DNA of 11,889 nucleotides from positions 1 through 11,889 of the forward strand of contig JABYQS010000868.1 in NCBI GenBank assembly GCA_022592435.1, written 5' to 3'. Of this stretch, positions 1-7,531 are shown in pieces. This DNA comes from Cerioporus squamosus (lineage: Eukaryota > Basidiomycota > Agaricomycetes > Polyporales > Polyporaceae). Every line of letters begins with the position of its first letter. Positions within the stretch are counted from its first letter, which is position 1. The notes under the pieces were generated by a model. The model had not been told where the DNA came from, searched no databases, and was given only the letters and a program-made list of their open reading frames with translations. The position numbers were made by a program, and so were the translations under genes.

Positions 1-538
1 CCAGGGGACTACTCCTTCAAACGCCAAGTTCTAGTATAATGATATTTGCTCTGCGTGCACAGCTGTGCGACAGACATGCATCGAGACACGGCCAATATCA
101 CAGATCTGTTTGATCATGATGGCAGCTTTTGAGCTGCACTATACAAGGTCCGTGCTTGCACAGCTGCGGGATATGGCCACCGAAAAGACACGATTTTGGA
201 TCGCCAAATATAAGCCCCACTCATTTCTAGCAGACATATTTTTTGAGGCTGTGCGCGAGGGCACGAGCCGAGCTGATGTACTCGTATGCGAACCCTTTGC
301 TGCCCATACTTGCACGAACACTGTCCTGTGTGTCCCCTAACCCCTCCCGACCCCACCCCTTGAACGCCAAGTTGAACGGGACGCAAAACAGTTTGACACC
401 GATATACGATGTGGTCCTGGAGGGGTGGGTGGGGGCAAGGACGAGCTCCTGCTGCTCGGCAACACTGAACAGCAGCTCATAATCTCATTCACGTCGGCTC
501 GGCTCGAGCTCTCGCACACAGCCTTAAAAATATGTCCG
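1..538. other. Non-coding 3' flank of the sedolisin gene, containing an inverted repeat
   Basis: No protein-coding gene can be supported here; the reading frames are short and resemble no family. The stretch receives the 3' end of the minus-strand sedolisin. It contains a long imperfect inverted repeat (213-279 and 491-556), an 11-base direct repeat AACGCCAAGTT at 20-30 and 363-373, and a perfect 12-base palindrome GCACAGCTGTGC at 57-68. It may include part of the neighbouring intergenic region. Confidence 0.6.
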
Positions 539-556
539 CTAGAAATGAGTAGGGCT
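213..556. repeat. Fold-back inverted repeat, about 66-base arms around a 211-base centre
   Basis: Bases 213-279 and the reverse complement of 491-556 align over 67 columns with eight mismatches and one gap, about 87 percent identity. The centre (280-490) shows no gene. The longest shared block starts ACTCATTTCTAGC. The right arm overlaps the end of the sedolisin coding region: the last five codons and the TAG stop (539-556) lie inside it. The shape fits a MITE-like or other non-autonomous fold-back element, or an old inverted duplication. No convincing target-site duplication is visible; AATA occurs near both edges (207-210, 557-560) but is too short to count. Confidence 0.75.
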
Positions 557-2778
557 AATACCGGAGCTCGTCCCAATGGCCCCTTCTTCAGTACAGTACC
601 TCATCGACAAGGCCCGCAATTTTTCGTAGTCCGGAGTACCGAGACCAGTGACCTATGACATATACCCATCAGCATCCCGTCAGAACTCAGGACACAATCC
701 GCCACATTCCCACTCACCACATCCCACCCCTCCATCGCCGGGAACCCGTCCGTGCCACACCCCGGGTTACTCCCCTGCCTCACATCATTGAACACCCTCC
801 TGCCAGTCCTCCTCTCCTCCTCCGCCGCACGGTAGAACAGCGGATTCACCCACCCCAGCTTCTGCTTCCCCTCCCTCAGCCGCTCGTCGTTCAGCAGCGC
901 AACCATGCTCGCAAACACCGGCGCCGCCGCGCTCGTGCCCCTGGCCAGACGCCTCTTCCCCGCGACGTACACCACGTACCCCGTCCCCTGCACCGCGACG
1001 TCCGGGAACGCGCGCCCCGTCGCGTTGTACAGTCCATCCAGCTTCTCGTACGCCGGACCCCCCTGCCCCTGCAGCGCGTCGAGGTACCTGTTCACCGCAT
1101 CCTCCTGCCATATTGGGCGGGGAAAGATGTTCGAGAAACCACCCGCGGAGTACGGCGCTGCCCGCTCGGGGTCGATGCCCTGCGTCGCCCCTACGGAGGT
1201 CACGCTGTGATAGTCAACGGAGCGTCAGCGCACCGCACGACTCGGACATGGAGTGGTCAGCTCACAATGGACAGGTGCTCGGGAACGAGGGCACGAACGC
1301 GCCGTCGTCGCAGCTCTGGTCAGGGTTAAAGTACGAGCCCGCGACCCCGCCGTCGCCCGAGGAGAAGATCACCGTCGTCCCGCGCACACCGAGCTGGGCA
1401 TACGCGTCGCAGAGACTCCTGTCCGTGTACAGTTAAACATGTAAGTTGCAGCTGCGAAACACTGGCGCAGAGGGAGAAACTCGCCTGACTACCTCGACAT
1501 CATGTGCGCCCTCCCACTCGGTCTCGTCATAGCCGTAGCTGGTAGTGAGGACAGCCGGCGGGTTCTCAAGCTGGAGAAGGTGGTCGATGATGTCCATGAA
1601 CCCGAAGATTTCGTCTTCGTTTCGCCAGCCTACGGCTACGAATCGCGTTGGAACCCGCGACGCTACGCCCACAGTGTACTGTACGTCAAGGTCCTGCAGA
1701 GCAAATCAGTTCACCGTACTCGTCCTGCCACGCTGGCCCCGCATTACGTACCGCTTCGGACGTGCCCGCTCCGCCCAGTTTGCCTGCATCGATCGCCTCC
1801 TCACCGAACGTCACATTCGCGATGTCCGGGCGCTCTTGCAGGAGAAACAGCTGGTCGTGTCTTCGTCATTAACAACCGCTGCATCCATCTCCCAAGGGCC
1901 AAGCGACTCACACGCAGATCAGTCTTGTTTGCAACCTCACCCCCAAACGCGCTCACAGCGATCTCATTCCCAGCGGCGCTAGCCGGAGATGTAGGGATGC
2001 GATACAAGGCCTGCAAGCACGCAGGGGTGATCTCGCGGGCACACGAAGACGGGATGTCGGGGGTTGTCCGGGCCTCAGACTCCGAGTCGGTGTGCATCGT
2101 TCCCGGCGAGTCCACAACCTCGAAGACTGGACCACGATGCCTGATCGGCGAATGGAACCTATCGGACATCATGTGGTAGTCACAGTACATGCTCAAGCTG
2201 CATGTCGAACTCACTGTGTAGTCGGGTAAATGAACCTGACGTGGTTTTCCACGTCCTTTGGCAAGGCGTACGATAGCGTGCGCACCGTCGTGCTATTGGA
2301 GGGTTTGTGCACGAACTCGGAGTACTCAGCGCTGAGCAAGGCGTTCGCGGTGCCAACCGGGACCTGAATACGCAAGGTCTCTCCTGAGGGAGAGGTCGTT
2401 GCAGGCGTGATGTTGTGGCGCGCCAACCAACTTGTCACAGCAGCCATGCCTTCCTCCGTCGGTGCTACGAACCGGGTCACCTGAAGTGAGCTTCAGCATG
2501 AGTAACGTGATGAGAGGATGAATCTGGATACCCACGTCGGCTTTTGATAGGTGTTCGCCATACCTTGGACTGGCTGGGTGGCTCACATCGGAGAGAGCTG
2601 CATGAAGTCCTTCAGGATCCGAGGACCGCAGCCCGATTGCAAGAGTTATCGTCCTCTCCGCCGGAGCAACTCGAACGAACTCGAACTTGTGGGGCAGGGT
2701 CCTAGACCTGAGCTTCATACCCAGGGTAACAGAAGAAAAACAGAGCAGGACGAGAGCGAGCGAGCATCGCAACAGCAT
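539..2778 (-). CDS. Secreted sedolisin (S53 serine-carboxyl protease, tripeptidyl-peptidase-like), eight exons
   Basis: Acid secreted endo- or tripeptidyl-peptidase, probably for extracellular protein digestion. Exons on the minus strand in transcript order: 2778-2536, 2480-2215, 2158-1912, 1850-1752, 1693-1485, 1418-1266, 1204-718, 652-539; 605 residues, normal for the family. Residues 1-20 form a signal peptide, and a Pro-kumamolisin prodomain follows to about residue 200. The catalytic set is complete: Glu284 and Asp288 (SEADLDVQY, split by an intron), Asp377 in SSGDGGVAG, and Ser497 in RGTSAAAP, where Arg replaces the usual Ser before GTS. The calcium-site region VFNDVRQGSNPGCG and the closing GWDVVTGLGTPDYEKL are present. 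Introns are 55 to 66 bases; six are GT-AG, and one (1419-1484) must be GC-AG to keep frame. The first ATG gives the signal peptide, so the start is secure. The tail of about 20 residues after EKLRALSM is unlike the family and ends inside an inverted repeat, so the last codons are uncertain. It stands alone on this strand, upstream of a 1.4 kb gap. Confidence 0.92.
1419..1484 (-). other. GC-AG intron of the sedolisin gene
   Basis: The donor is CAG|GCGAGT and the acceptor is GGACAG|G. All GT dinucleotides near the end of the upstream exon give the wrong phase except GTGGGA (donor at about 1515), which would delete about ten residues. The GC donor joins EVVR to SLCDAYAQLG in phase 2 and restores the family spacing between TTSYG and LCDAYAQ. 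GC donors with the AG|GCGAGT context are a known minor class in fungi. Confidence 0.8.
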
Positions 2779-2845
2779 GGCGGTGCCCAGGAGCCGGATG
2801 ATGGAGGGTGTGCGATGGCAAGCCTACAGGACTGAGACTGATGCT

Positions 2846-2853
2846 CATATAAG
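2846..2853 (-). promoter_or_regulatory. Possible TATA element of the sedolisin gene
   Basis: On the minus strand the sequence reads GCTTATATGAGC, about 70 bases before the ATG at 2778, which is a usual fungal TATA distance. The match to TATAWA is imperfect, and no transcript start can be seen. Confidence 0.4.
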
Positions 2854-3700
2854 CTGAGCAGACTCCGGGTGACCTGATCATGGGCTCAGAAGTCAGCGCC
2901 ACCTTTCGCCAGTACGCTACTCGAACGACGAATCGCGTAGGCCGCGGGGTGACACCAGGGCGCGAGCCGCTGCACGAGCCGCAAAGAAGACATGTCAGAT
3001 GCCGATTGCAGGCAATGTGCTTCTTCCCTGAACGGTAGCAGGCCTGGAAGCAACGAGGAGTGGTCAATTCTGGCGTCGTCGTTCGGTACAGGTAGTCACT
3101 CACGCAAATGTGTGTCAAAGCATTTCCCGCACACACTGACCTATTGCCAGATTTGTAGCATCGTAGGACGTACCATGGCCTCATATCGTCGGTAAGTAGT
3201 GTTCAACCTTACCGCATCCGAGTTCCGACTGAGTCTGACGTGCCAACTGCGATGGACCGTCAATACCATGTCAGAGGATAGGTGGTCAGTGAGCCCTTTT
3301 CACTAGTACAGTATCCACAATCTGAGGGTGCGATGTGAGAGCAGTCAGACGACAAACAGCAGACGACTCACATCGTGGCTCTTGAGCCTGTTAGCTACAG
3401 GTCGGGGATTCGAGGGGGGCTGTACTTATAAGGAGGCCATACAATAGATGGCATCAATGCTAGAGACATCATTGAGGGGTCTATCGTCGTGACCACGAAC
3501 CGAGCAACTGTTGAGATCGAAGTGCGTATCACAATACAGCTCCAAGAGTGGCCGCCATACGACGCTTGCCACAAGACCATAGCTTCTTCACAGAGTAGAC
3601 GTCGTCTCCCAACCTCAATACTGCCAGATATCGGCCCGTCGGGGAGTGATGGAGCCTGAGGGAGGAAGAAGACTGAAGCCTTAGCCTAGCGCCGCCGTCG

Positions 3701-3767
3701 ACGCGTCGCGGTTGTCACGTCCACATGACCGTGACGCGTCAGGTCTCGTGCCTATAACGCGTCGCGT
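3701..3767. promoter_or_regulatory. Cluster of three ACGCGT boxes (MCB-like)
   Basis: ACGCGT occurs at 3701-3706, 3734-3739 and 3757-3762. The first and third sit in the same ten-mer ACGCGTCGCG, and the middle one lies in the palindrome TGACGCGTCA. ACGCGT is the MluI cell-cycle box bound by Mbp1-type MBF factors at G1/S genes in yeasts. Here it is about 920 bases from the sedolisin start, and no other gene start is recognised nearby, so the target is unknown. Single ACGCGT copies also occur by chance in coding parts of this window. Confidence 0.35.
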
Positions 3768-3865
3768 GTTTCCTACTGTCTGCTGGGTTCTGGTCCCTAG
3801 GGTCTCATGGTCAGTGTGTGAGTTGGCTGCTGTCGCGGGGGTGTAGCAAGGATTAAAATCAGACC

Positions 3866-3881
3866 TGGCCATCGATGGCCA
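3866..3881. repeat. Perfect 16-bp palindrome
   Basis: TGGCCATCGATGGCCA is fully self-complementary without a spacer. It lies in the non-coding gap about 275 bases past the stop of the cysteine-rich protein gene. It could be a dimeric protein-binding site or chance. Confidence 0.5.
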
Positions 3882-4154
3882 TTGGATCGCATGAGAGAAC
3901 AACAGTATCATAGCGATGGTAAGTATGGAGTAGATATGTGAGCCGAGCCGAGCACTGATGGATTGACGGGAGTAAACAAGGCGAGGATTATGGTATACCT
4001 AGGGTAGAGCAGCAGCGAATGCGATGGAAAGCTACATTGATTAGAACAGTCCGTGTTCCAGTGCGACAGATGTGAAGCGATAGATGTCGAGAGAAAGGAG
4101 TATGCATGGGTGGGTGAGACTTTTGTGGAAGACATAGTGGCTGTCTGCGGATGT

Positions 4155-4939
4155 TCAAGGACGTGGTGGGTCTTGCACCATAGCTTGAAGTCGTGCCGCA
4201 CAGTCGTAGCACGTCGTGAGCTCCCTGCAAGCGTCAATACACATCCCACAACCCACACACACAACCACCACCACACCGACAACCACGCACACGGTCAGCA
4301 TCGCCCCAGCCAGCGACAAAACGCACACGCAAGCACGCACCTCTCGGGTATCTCAAAAGCACAGTTCCGACACACCGTCCTCTCGCACCCGGGCAGCACC
4401 CCGTCATCCCTCTTCTCCCTCTCCGAGTCTCGCTCGCCGTTCCAAAGGCGTTCGCACCCTCCATCGTCATCTTCCGCACAGTCCCGATCCCTCATCTTCC
4501 TCCTCCGCCCCGCGAACGGGAGTGGCGCCCCTCCGAGTGCGGTATTCGTGTGCAACGCGAGCGCAGGCCGCCTAGAGGATGCGAGTGGCATTGACGGCTT
4601 GGTAACAGCATACGGTGCTGGAGCTGAGGTCACTGGTAAAGACGACAGGCATCCGTTGCAGATCCTAGAGCAGATCACGCATGTCACTGCACGGCATCTG
4701 CGCATACAGTAGCAGATCAGTCTCTAGCGGGAACACCACTCTGAGCATGGGAGCACGCACCGTGCACATTCGACGAGCTGGCTCTGTTTCGCCCCAAAGA
4801 ACGCGCGGTGGCAAGAGGCGCATACCGGCGCAGCCTTGATGTGGTTCGCAGTCGGGGAGACAGGCAGCAGCAGAGAGTCCGGCTTGGCCACTATGTCAAG
4901 TGCCGGTGGAGGAGGATGAGTGAGCTTTCTTCTCTTCAT
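4155..4939 (-). CDS. Uncharacterised protein with two cysteine clusters, probably zinc-binding, three exons
   Basis: Function unknown. Exons in transcript order are 4939-4761, 4697-4341 and 4224-4155, giving 201 residues with both junctions in phase 2. The N-terminal cluster has Cys40, 43, 58, 61, 66, 69, 73 and 76 (pattern CxxC-x14-CxxC-x4-CxxC-x3-CxxC). The C-terminal cluster has Cys164, 169, 172, 184 and 187 (PGCERTVCRNC ... TTCYDC). Between them lies a low-complexity linker with a basic-acidic stretch (GRRRKMRDRDCAEDDD). The C-terminal pattern reminds me of conserved fungal hypothetical proteins ending CxxCCFE...TTCxDC; this is recollection, not a search. The cluster cut by intron 1 is rebuilt exactly (ECAR-CRAVTC), which supports the model. 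The start MKRRKL is chosen over an in-frame ATG 49 codons upstream, because that ATG (5084-5086) overlaps the Pol III terminator of the adjacent tRNA. Intron 2 (116 bases) is GT-rich and longer than its neighbours. Confidence 0.75.
4225..4340 (-). other. GT-rich intron 2 of the cysteine-rich protein gene
   Basis: This intron has donor AG|GTGCGT and acceptor TTGCAG|G and is 116 bases long. On the minus strand it is dominated by GTGTG and GGTGGT runs, seen as CA-rich sequence on the plus strand near 4240-4300. Removal joins FEIPE to RELTTCYDC in frame. Confidence 0.7.
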
Positions 4940-5084
4940 CGAGTGGGTCCTGCGACCGGGATGTGCGAGAGAGCCAGACAGGAGCATGTTGATGGCGTGG
5001 GTCAAGCTGTGAAGTGGGTGGAAGGCTCGTTTGTCAGGGCACGGCGGCGCGCTCTGCCAGATCGAAATCGTGGTGAGCGAATGC

Positions 5085-5089
5085 AAAAA
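5085..5089 (-). terminator. Pol III terminator of tRNA-Gly
   Basis: A run of five T on the minus strand, 24 bases past the tRNA 3' end, fits an RNA polymerase III terminator. Confidence 0.65.
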
Positions 5090-5112
5090 TCCACCGAAGT
5101 GTGGAGGTATGA

Positions 5113-5192
5113 TACGCCGAACGGGAATCGAACCCGTGCCGCTTGCTACCTCAAGTGGAAGGCAAGCATGATAACCACTTCACCATCGGCGT
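5113..5192 (-). tRNA. tRNA-Gly(UCC) with a short intron
   Basis: A full cloverleaf can be drawn. The seven-pair acceptor stem is ACGCCGA/TCGGCGT with discriminator A at 5113. The D arm contains AGTGGTTA, the anticodon stem is CTTGC/GCAAG, the variable loop has four bases, and the T arm ACGGG-TTCGATT-CCCGT is perfect. The loop reads C-T-TCC-A, giving anticodon UCC at 5159-5157. Eight extra bases (5155-5148, CTTGAGGT) lie directly after position 37, the canonical place for nuclear tRNA introns; removing them leaves 72 bases and a normal seven-base loop. The A and B box regions (GTGAAGTGGTTATC-like and GGTTCGATTCC) match internal Pol III promoters. It is transcribed away from NC2alpha, 160 bases from that gene's ATG. 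Confidence 0.93.
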
Positions 5193-5261
5193 GTGCTAGA
5201 GACCTGTGTTTTATGCACATGTACCTTCACGGGTACCTCTCCCTGCAGCAGTCGCAGTACC

Positions 5262-5267
5262 TATTTA
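5262..5267 (+). promoter_or_regulatory. Possible TATA-like element of NC2alpha
   Basis: TATTTA lies 86-91 bases before the ATG at 5353, in the 160-base space between the tRNA and NC2alpha. It is a single weak match to a TATA element. Confidence 0.3.
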
Positions 5268-5352
5268 GCCCCGAGGTCCCGGGCAGCGTGGGTGGCTCAG
5301 TAAAGTTAACCCCCCGCCTGCTCGCCGCCCGCCTGCCCACGCCCAACGCGCG

Positions 5353-6291
5353 ATGAAGAACAAGAACAAAGCAACCAAGTTCCCCGTGGTACGCCCCTTT
5401 CTCTTCTCTCTCTCTGCCAACATGCTCACCAATCAGCTCCTCATCCCGCCCCGATGAATCCTACGCGCACCCCCATCTCCTCCGGCCGTCCTCGATCTCC
5501 ACGGGAATCCGACCGCCCTCCCAGGCGCGCATAAAGCGCATCATGCAGAAGGACGAGGAGGTCGGCAAGGTCGCGCAGGCCACCCCCGTCGTCATCTGTG
5601 CGTGTACCGCTCGCCCGTGTCCTCGACCGCGCCGGCTCCATTTCTGACGCGTTTGCCTCGCCCTCCTGTTGCAGCGAAGGCGCTGGAGCTCTTCCTCGCT
5701 ATGATTGTAGAGGAGGCCAGCAACGTGACGATTGACCGCGGGTCCAAACGCGTCGAGGCATACCATCTGTACGTCTATCCCGCTATCCCCTCATCCTGCT
5801 CCCACTGCTTCCCCGTCCATCCCTACTCGCGCCCACCTCCCTCATCGTCTCTCCGCGCATCCGTACTCGACACGCCGCTCATCCCACCCCCTGTCAACAG
5901 AAAGCACGCAATCGAGACAGTAGACATGCTCGACTTCCTCAAAGAGATCGTCCAGGCCGTACCCGACCCCTCCGCCGGCGGCACCATCGACGTCGAGTCC
6001 GAGAACGCCGAGGGCCGCAGCAAGAAGCGCGGCAAGGGCAAGGCCAAGAAGGATCCCGACGCCGACGACGCGGACGCGGACGCAGTGAAGCCGGCGCCCA
6101 AGCGCAGGCGAAGGAAGGCCGCACCGAAGGACAAGGACAGAGACGAGGACGAGGACAAGGACGAGGACCGCGAGATGGACGCCGACGAGGATGACGAGGA
6201 TGACTACGACGGCGGCCCCGCCCGGAACGGCAACGGGCACGGGCGCCGTGCGCGGCGAGACGACGACGACGACGACGATTGGGAGGGCTAG
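5353..6291 (+). CDS. bur6: NC2 alpha subunit (Bur6/DRAP1), negative cofactor 2 of transcription, four exons
   Basis: Histone-fold protein that pairs with NC2beta (Dr1/Ncb2), clamps TBP on promoter DNA and blocks TFIIA/TFIIB entry; nuclear. Exons are 5353-5388, 5525-5597, 5675-5768 and 5901-6291; 197 residues. The joined start reads MKNKNKATKFPV, then ARIKRIMQKDEEVGKVAQAT, then PVVISKALELFL, then EAYHLKHAIE, which is the NC2alpha histone fold (about residues 8-90) in unbroken order. The tail from about residue 110 is disordered and charged: KKRGKGKAKK, RRRRK, alternating Asp/Glu/Lys, and a seven-Asp run from (GAC)6-GAT near the end. Introns of 136, 77 and 132 bases are longer than in neighbouring genes. 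A CBF-C/Dpb3-type histone fold is less likely because of the specific QKDEEVGKVAQATPVVISKA stretch. The gene converges with uS7m, 443 bases away. The partner NC2beta is not in the window. Confidence 0.95.
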
Positions 6292-6734
6292 CTCGATGCA
6301 TCGTGCATCTTTCTGAACGTATGGAGCTGCGGCCGCGCACGCTGCTAGACTGATGGTGCTTTTTGTTGTACGGTGTACGAGTACTGATTCGTGTTCGCTG
6401 TGTTCGACTGCATATGAAGCGCGTTGTGTGTACTGTACATACCCGTCGAGCTATGATAGTGTCGAGGTTCTGCAAGGTGTCTCGTCGCGTCCACGCTGCT
6501 GCTCGACTTCTCCCGGCTGTGCATACAAGGTCACGCTAATATGCGTCGTATTACTAGTCCAGAGCGAAGACCGCGGCTTTGGGCGGCTTCTCGAGTAGAT
6601 CGAAGCAACAGGTGGGGGCAAGGCTCACCTGGGACTCCTCTCACAGGGCAGACTCATGACACCGTCAAGAAAGCAAAAGAAGTGGGATCGGATTAAGAAC
6701 GAGATTTACAAGTGGAAGACCCCATGGAAGACGG
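6292..6734. other. Convergent intergenic region (3' ends of NC2alpha and uS7m)
   Basis: This stretch holds the 3' untranslated regions of the two convergent genes. The T/GT-rich part at about 6355-6450 would suit the NC2alpha 3' end. I see no AATAAA, repeat or additional gene. Confidence 0.6.
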
Positions 6735-7471
6735 TCAACCCCTGTTCGACTTGGGCACCCTCGGCGGCCGGACGACGTTCCCTCTGCGCAAACATGTCGG
6801 CCACACCGTCCACCAAAGACACAGAAAAAGCACACAACCACGCACCTATGCAGCACCGCCAGCTTATGCACGGCCTCCTTCTTCCTCAGCACCTCGCTGT
6901 CGCCCTTCACGATCGCAATGACCTCCCTCGCGAGCCGCTCCTCATCGTGCCGCCCGCCGCGCTTCCTGCTCTCGTCGACGATCCACCTAATCGCCTGCCA
7001 CGCGCGCTGCCGCTCGCTCAGCGGGATCGGGAACACGAACTGCTTCGCCGCGCGCTTAAAGCTCCTGCAGCGCAGCAGCGGCGCCGCCGCGACGACCGCC
7101 TCGCGCAGGATCGGCATCGGCGCCGCCTGCGTGAACGCGTGGATGTGCAGCAGCATCCGCGTCACCACGCGCGACGCCTGCTGCCGCTTCCCGTGCCGCA
7201 TCATCATCGACGTGAACAGGTGCAGCAGCGGGTCCTCGGCCGGAGGGATGTGGATGACCGCGGGCTCGGCGGCGCGGGGGAGGATGGACGTCGACGTGGA
7301 GGCGGCCGCTGGTGTTTGCAGCGTGATGCTCGACAGGACCCCGCTCGGCCCCGCCGCGCTGCTCCCTGGGAGGGCCGAGGATGCGCTCTCCGTGGCCAGT
7401 CTTCGCGCGTTCACTGCAACTGCAGGACGGAACGCAAACCGTGTCGCCACACTTCTGACACTGGCGAACAT
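6735..7471 (-). CDS. rsm7: Mitochondrial small-subunit ribosomal protein uS7m (Rsm7/MRPS7)
   Basis: Binds the 3' major domain of mitochondrial small-subunit rRNA in the head of the ribosome. Exons are 7471-6846 and 6783-6735; 224 residues, close to yeast Rsm7. Residues 1-26 (MFASVRSVATRFAFRPAVAV and on) form an Arg-rich, acid-free mitochondrial targeting sequence; a Ser/Ala-rich linker runs to about 75. The uS7 domain begins at DPLLHLFTSMMMRHGKRQQA and continues through the alpha-helical core with EAVHKLAVLHR. The 62-base intron has donor AG|GTGCGT and acceptor TGCGCAG; splicing gives VLHRGNVVRPPRVPKSNRG-stop, where the RGN motif matches the end of the family. The start is the only in-frame ATG that places the presequence first. 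Bases 7477-7531 just upstream look like an intron in the 5' leader. No oddity is seen in the protein. Confidence 0.94.
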
Positions 7472-7476
7472 CGTGG

Positions 7477-7531
7477 CTGTGTGGAGACTAGTCAAAGCCA
7501 GTTGGGAGACGCTAGAACTCGCGCTGCGTAC
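7477..7531 (-). other. Probable 5'-leader intron of uS7m
   Basis: On the minus strand GGAG|GTACGC at 7531 and CTCCACACAG| at 7477 bracket 55 bases with a TGACTAG branch-like site. The acceptor is five bases before the ATG at 7471. The size equals other introns here, but no coding constraint tests it. Confidence 0.45.

Larger units (their letters stand above)
2855..4154. other. Intergenic region of 1.3 kb with no supported gene
   Basis: Both strands were read in all frames, with splice sites considered. Short frames exist (for example 2992-3195 plus, followed by a canonical GTAAGT donor at about 3194), but every splice continuation tried runs into a stop, and none looks like a family. The region contains the sedolisin promoter, three ACGCGT boxes (3701-3762), a 16-bp palindrome (3866-3881) and the 3' flank of the cysteine-rich protein gene. 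A non-coding RNA or an unrecognised fast-evolving gene cannot be excluded. Confidence 0.55.

Noticed and set aside
655..1329. 224-codon plus-strand frame rich in Arg and His
   Set aside because: It is the complement of sedolisin exons 6 and 7, and its composition is the usual shadow of GC-rich coding DNA.
2702..3184. 160-codon minus-strand frame overlapping the sedolisin start
   Set aside because: It overlaps the signal-peptide exon in another frame and resembles no protein; the sedolisin model is well supported.
2992..3195. 67-codon plus-strand frame with two CxxC pairs, followed by GTAAGT
   Set aside because: Every plausible downstream acceptor leads quickly to a stop and no family is recognised; the cysteines may be chance.
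3429..3660. Plus-strand open frame with a beta-strand-like sequence (EGSIVVTTNRATVEIEVRI)
   Set aside because: It has no ATG near its start, follows a TAA, and cannot be linked to other exons. It looks protein-like but cannot be supported.
4053..4712. 219-codon plus-strand reading frame
   Set aside because: It is antisense to the cysteine-rich protein gene, whose spliced frame has ordered CxxC pairs. The plus frame is low-complexity Thr/His/Ser-rich and matches no family.
4940..5086. 49-residue N-terminal extension of the cysteine-rich protein
   Set aside because: Its ATG overlaps the T-run terminator of the tRNA and the residues show no conserved character; MKRRKL is the more likely start.
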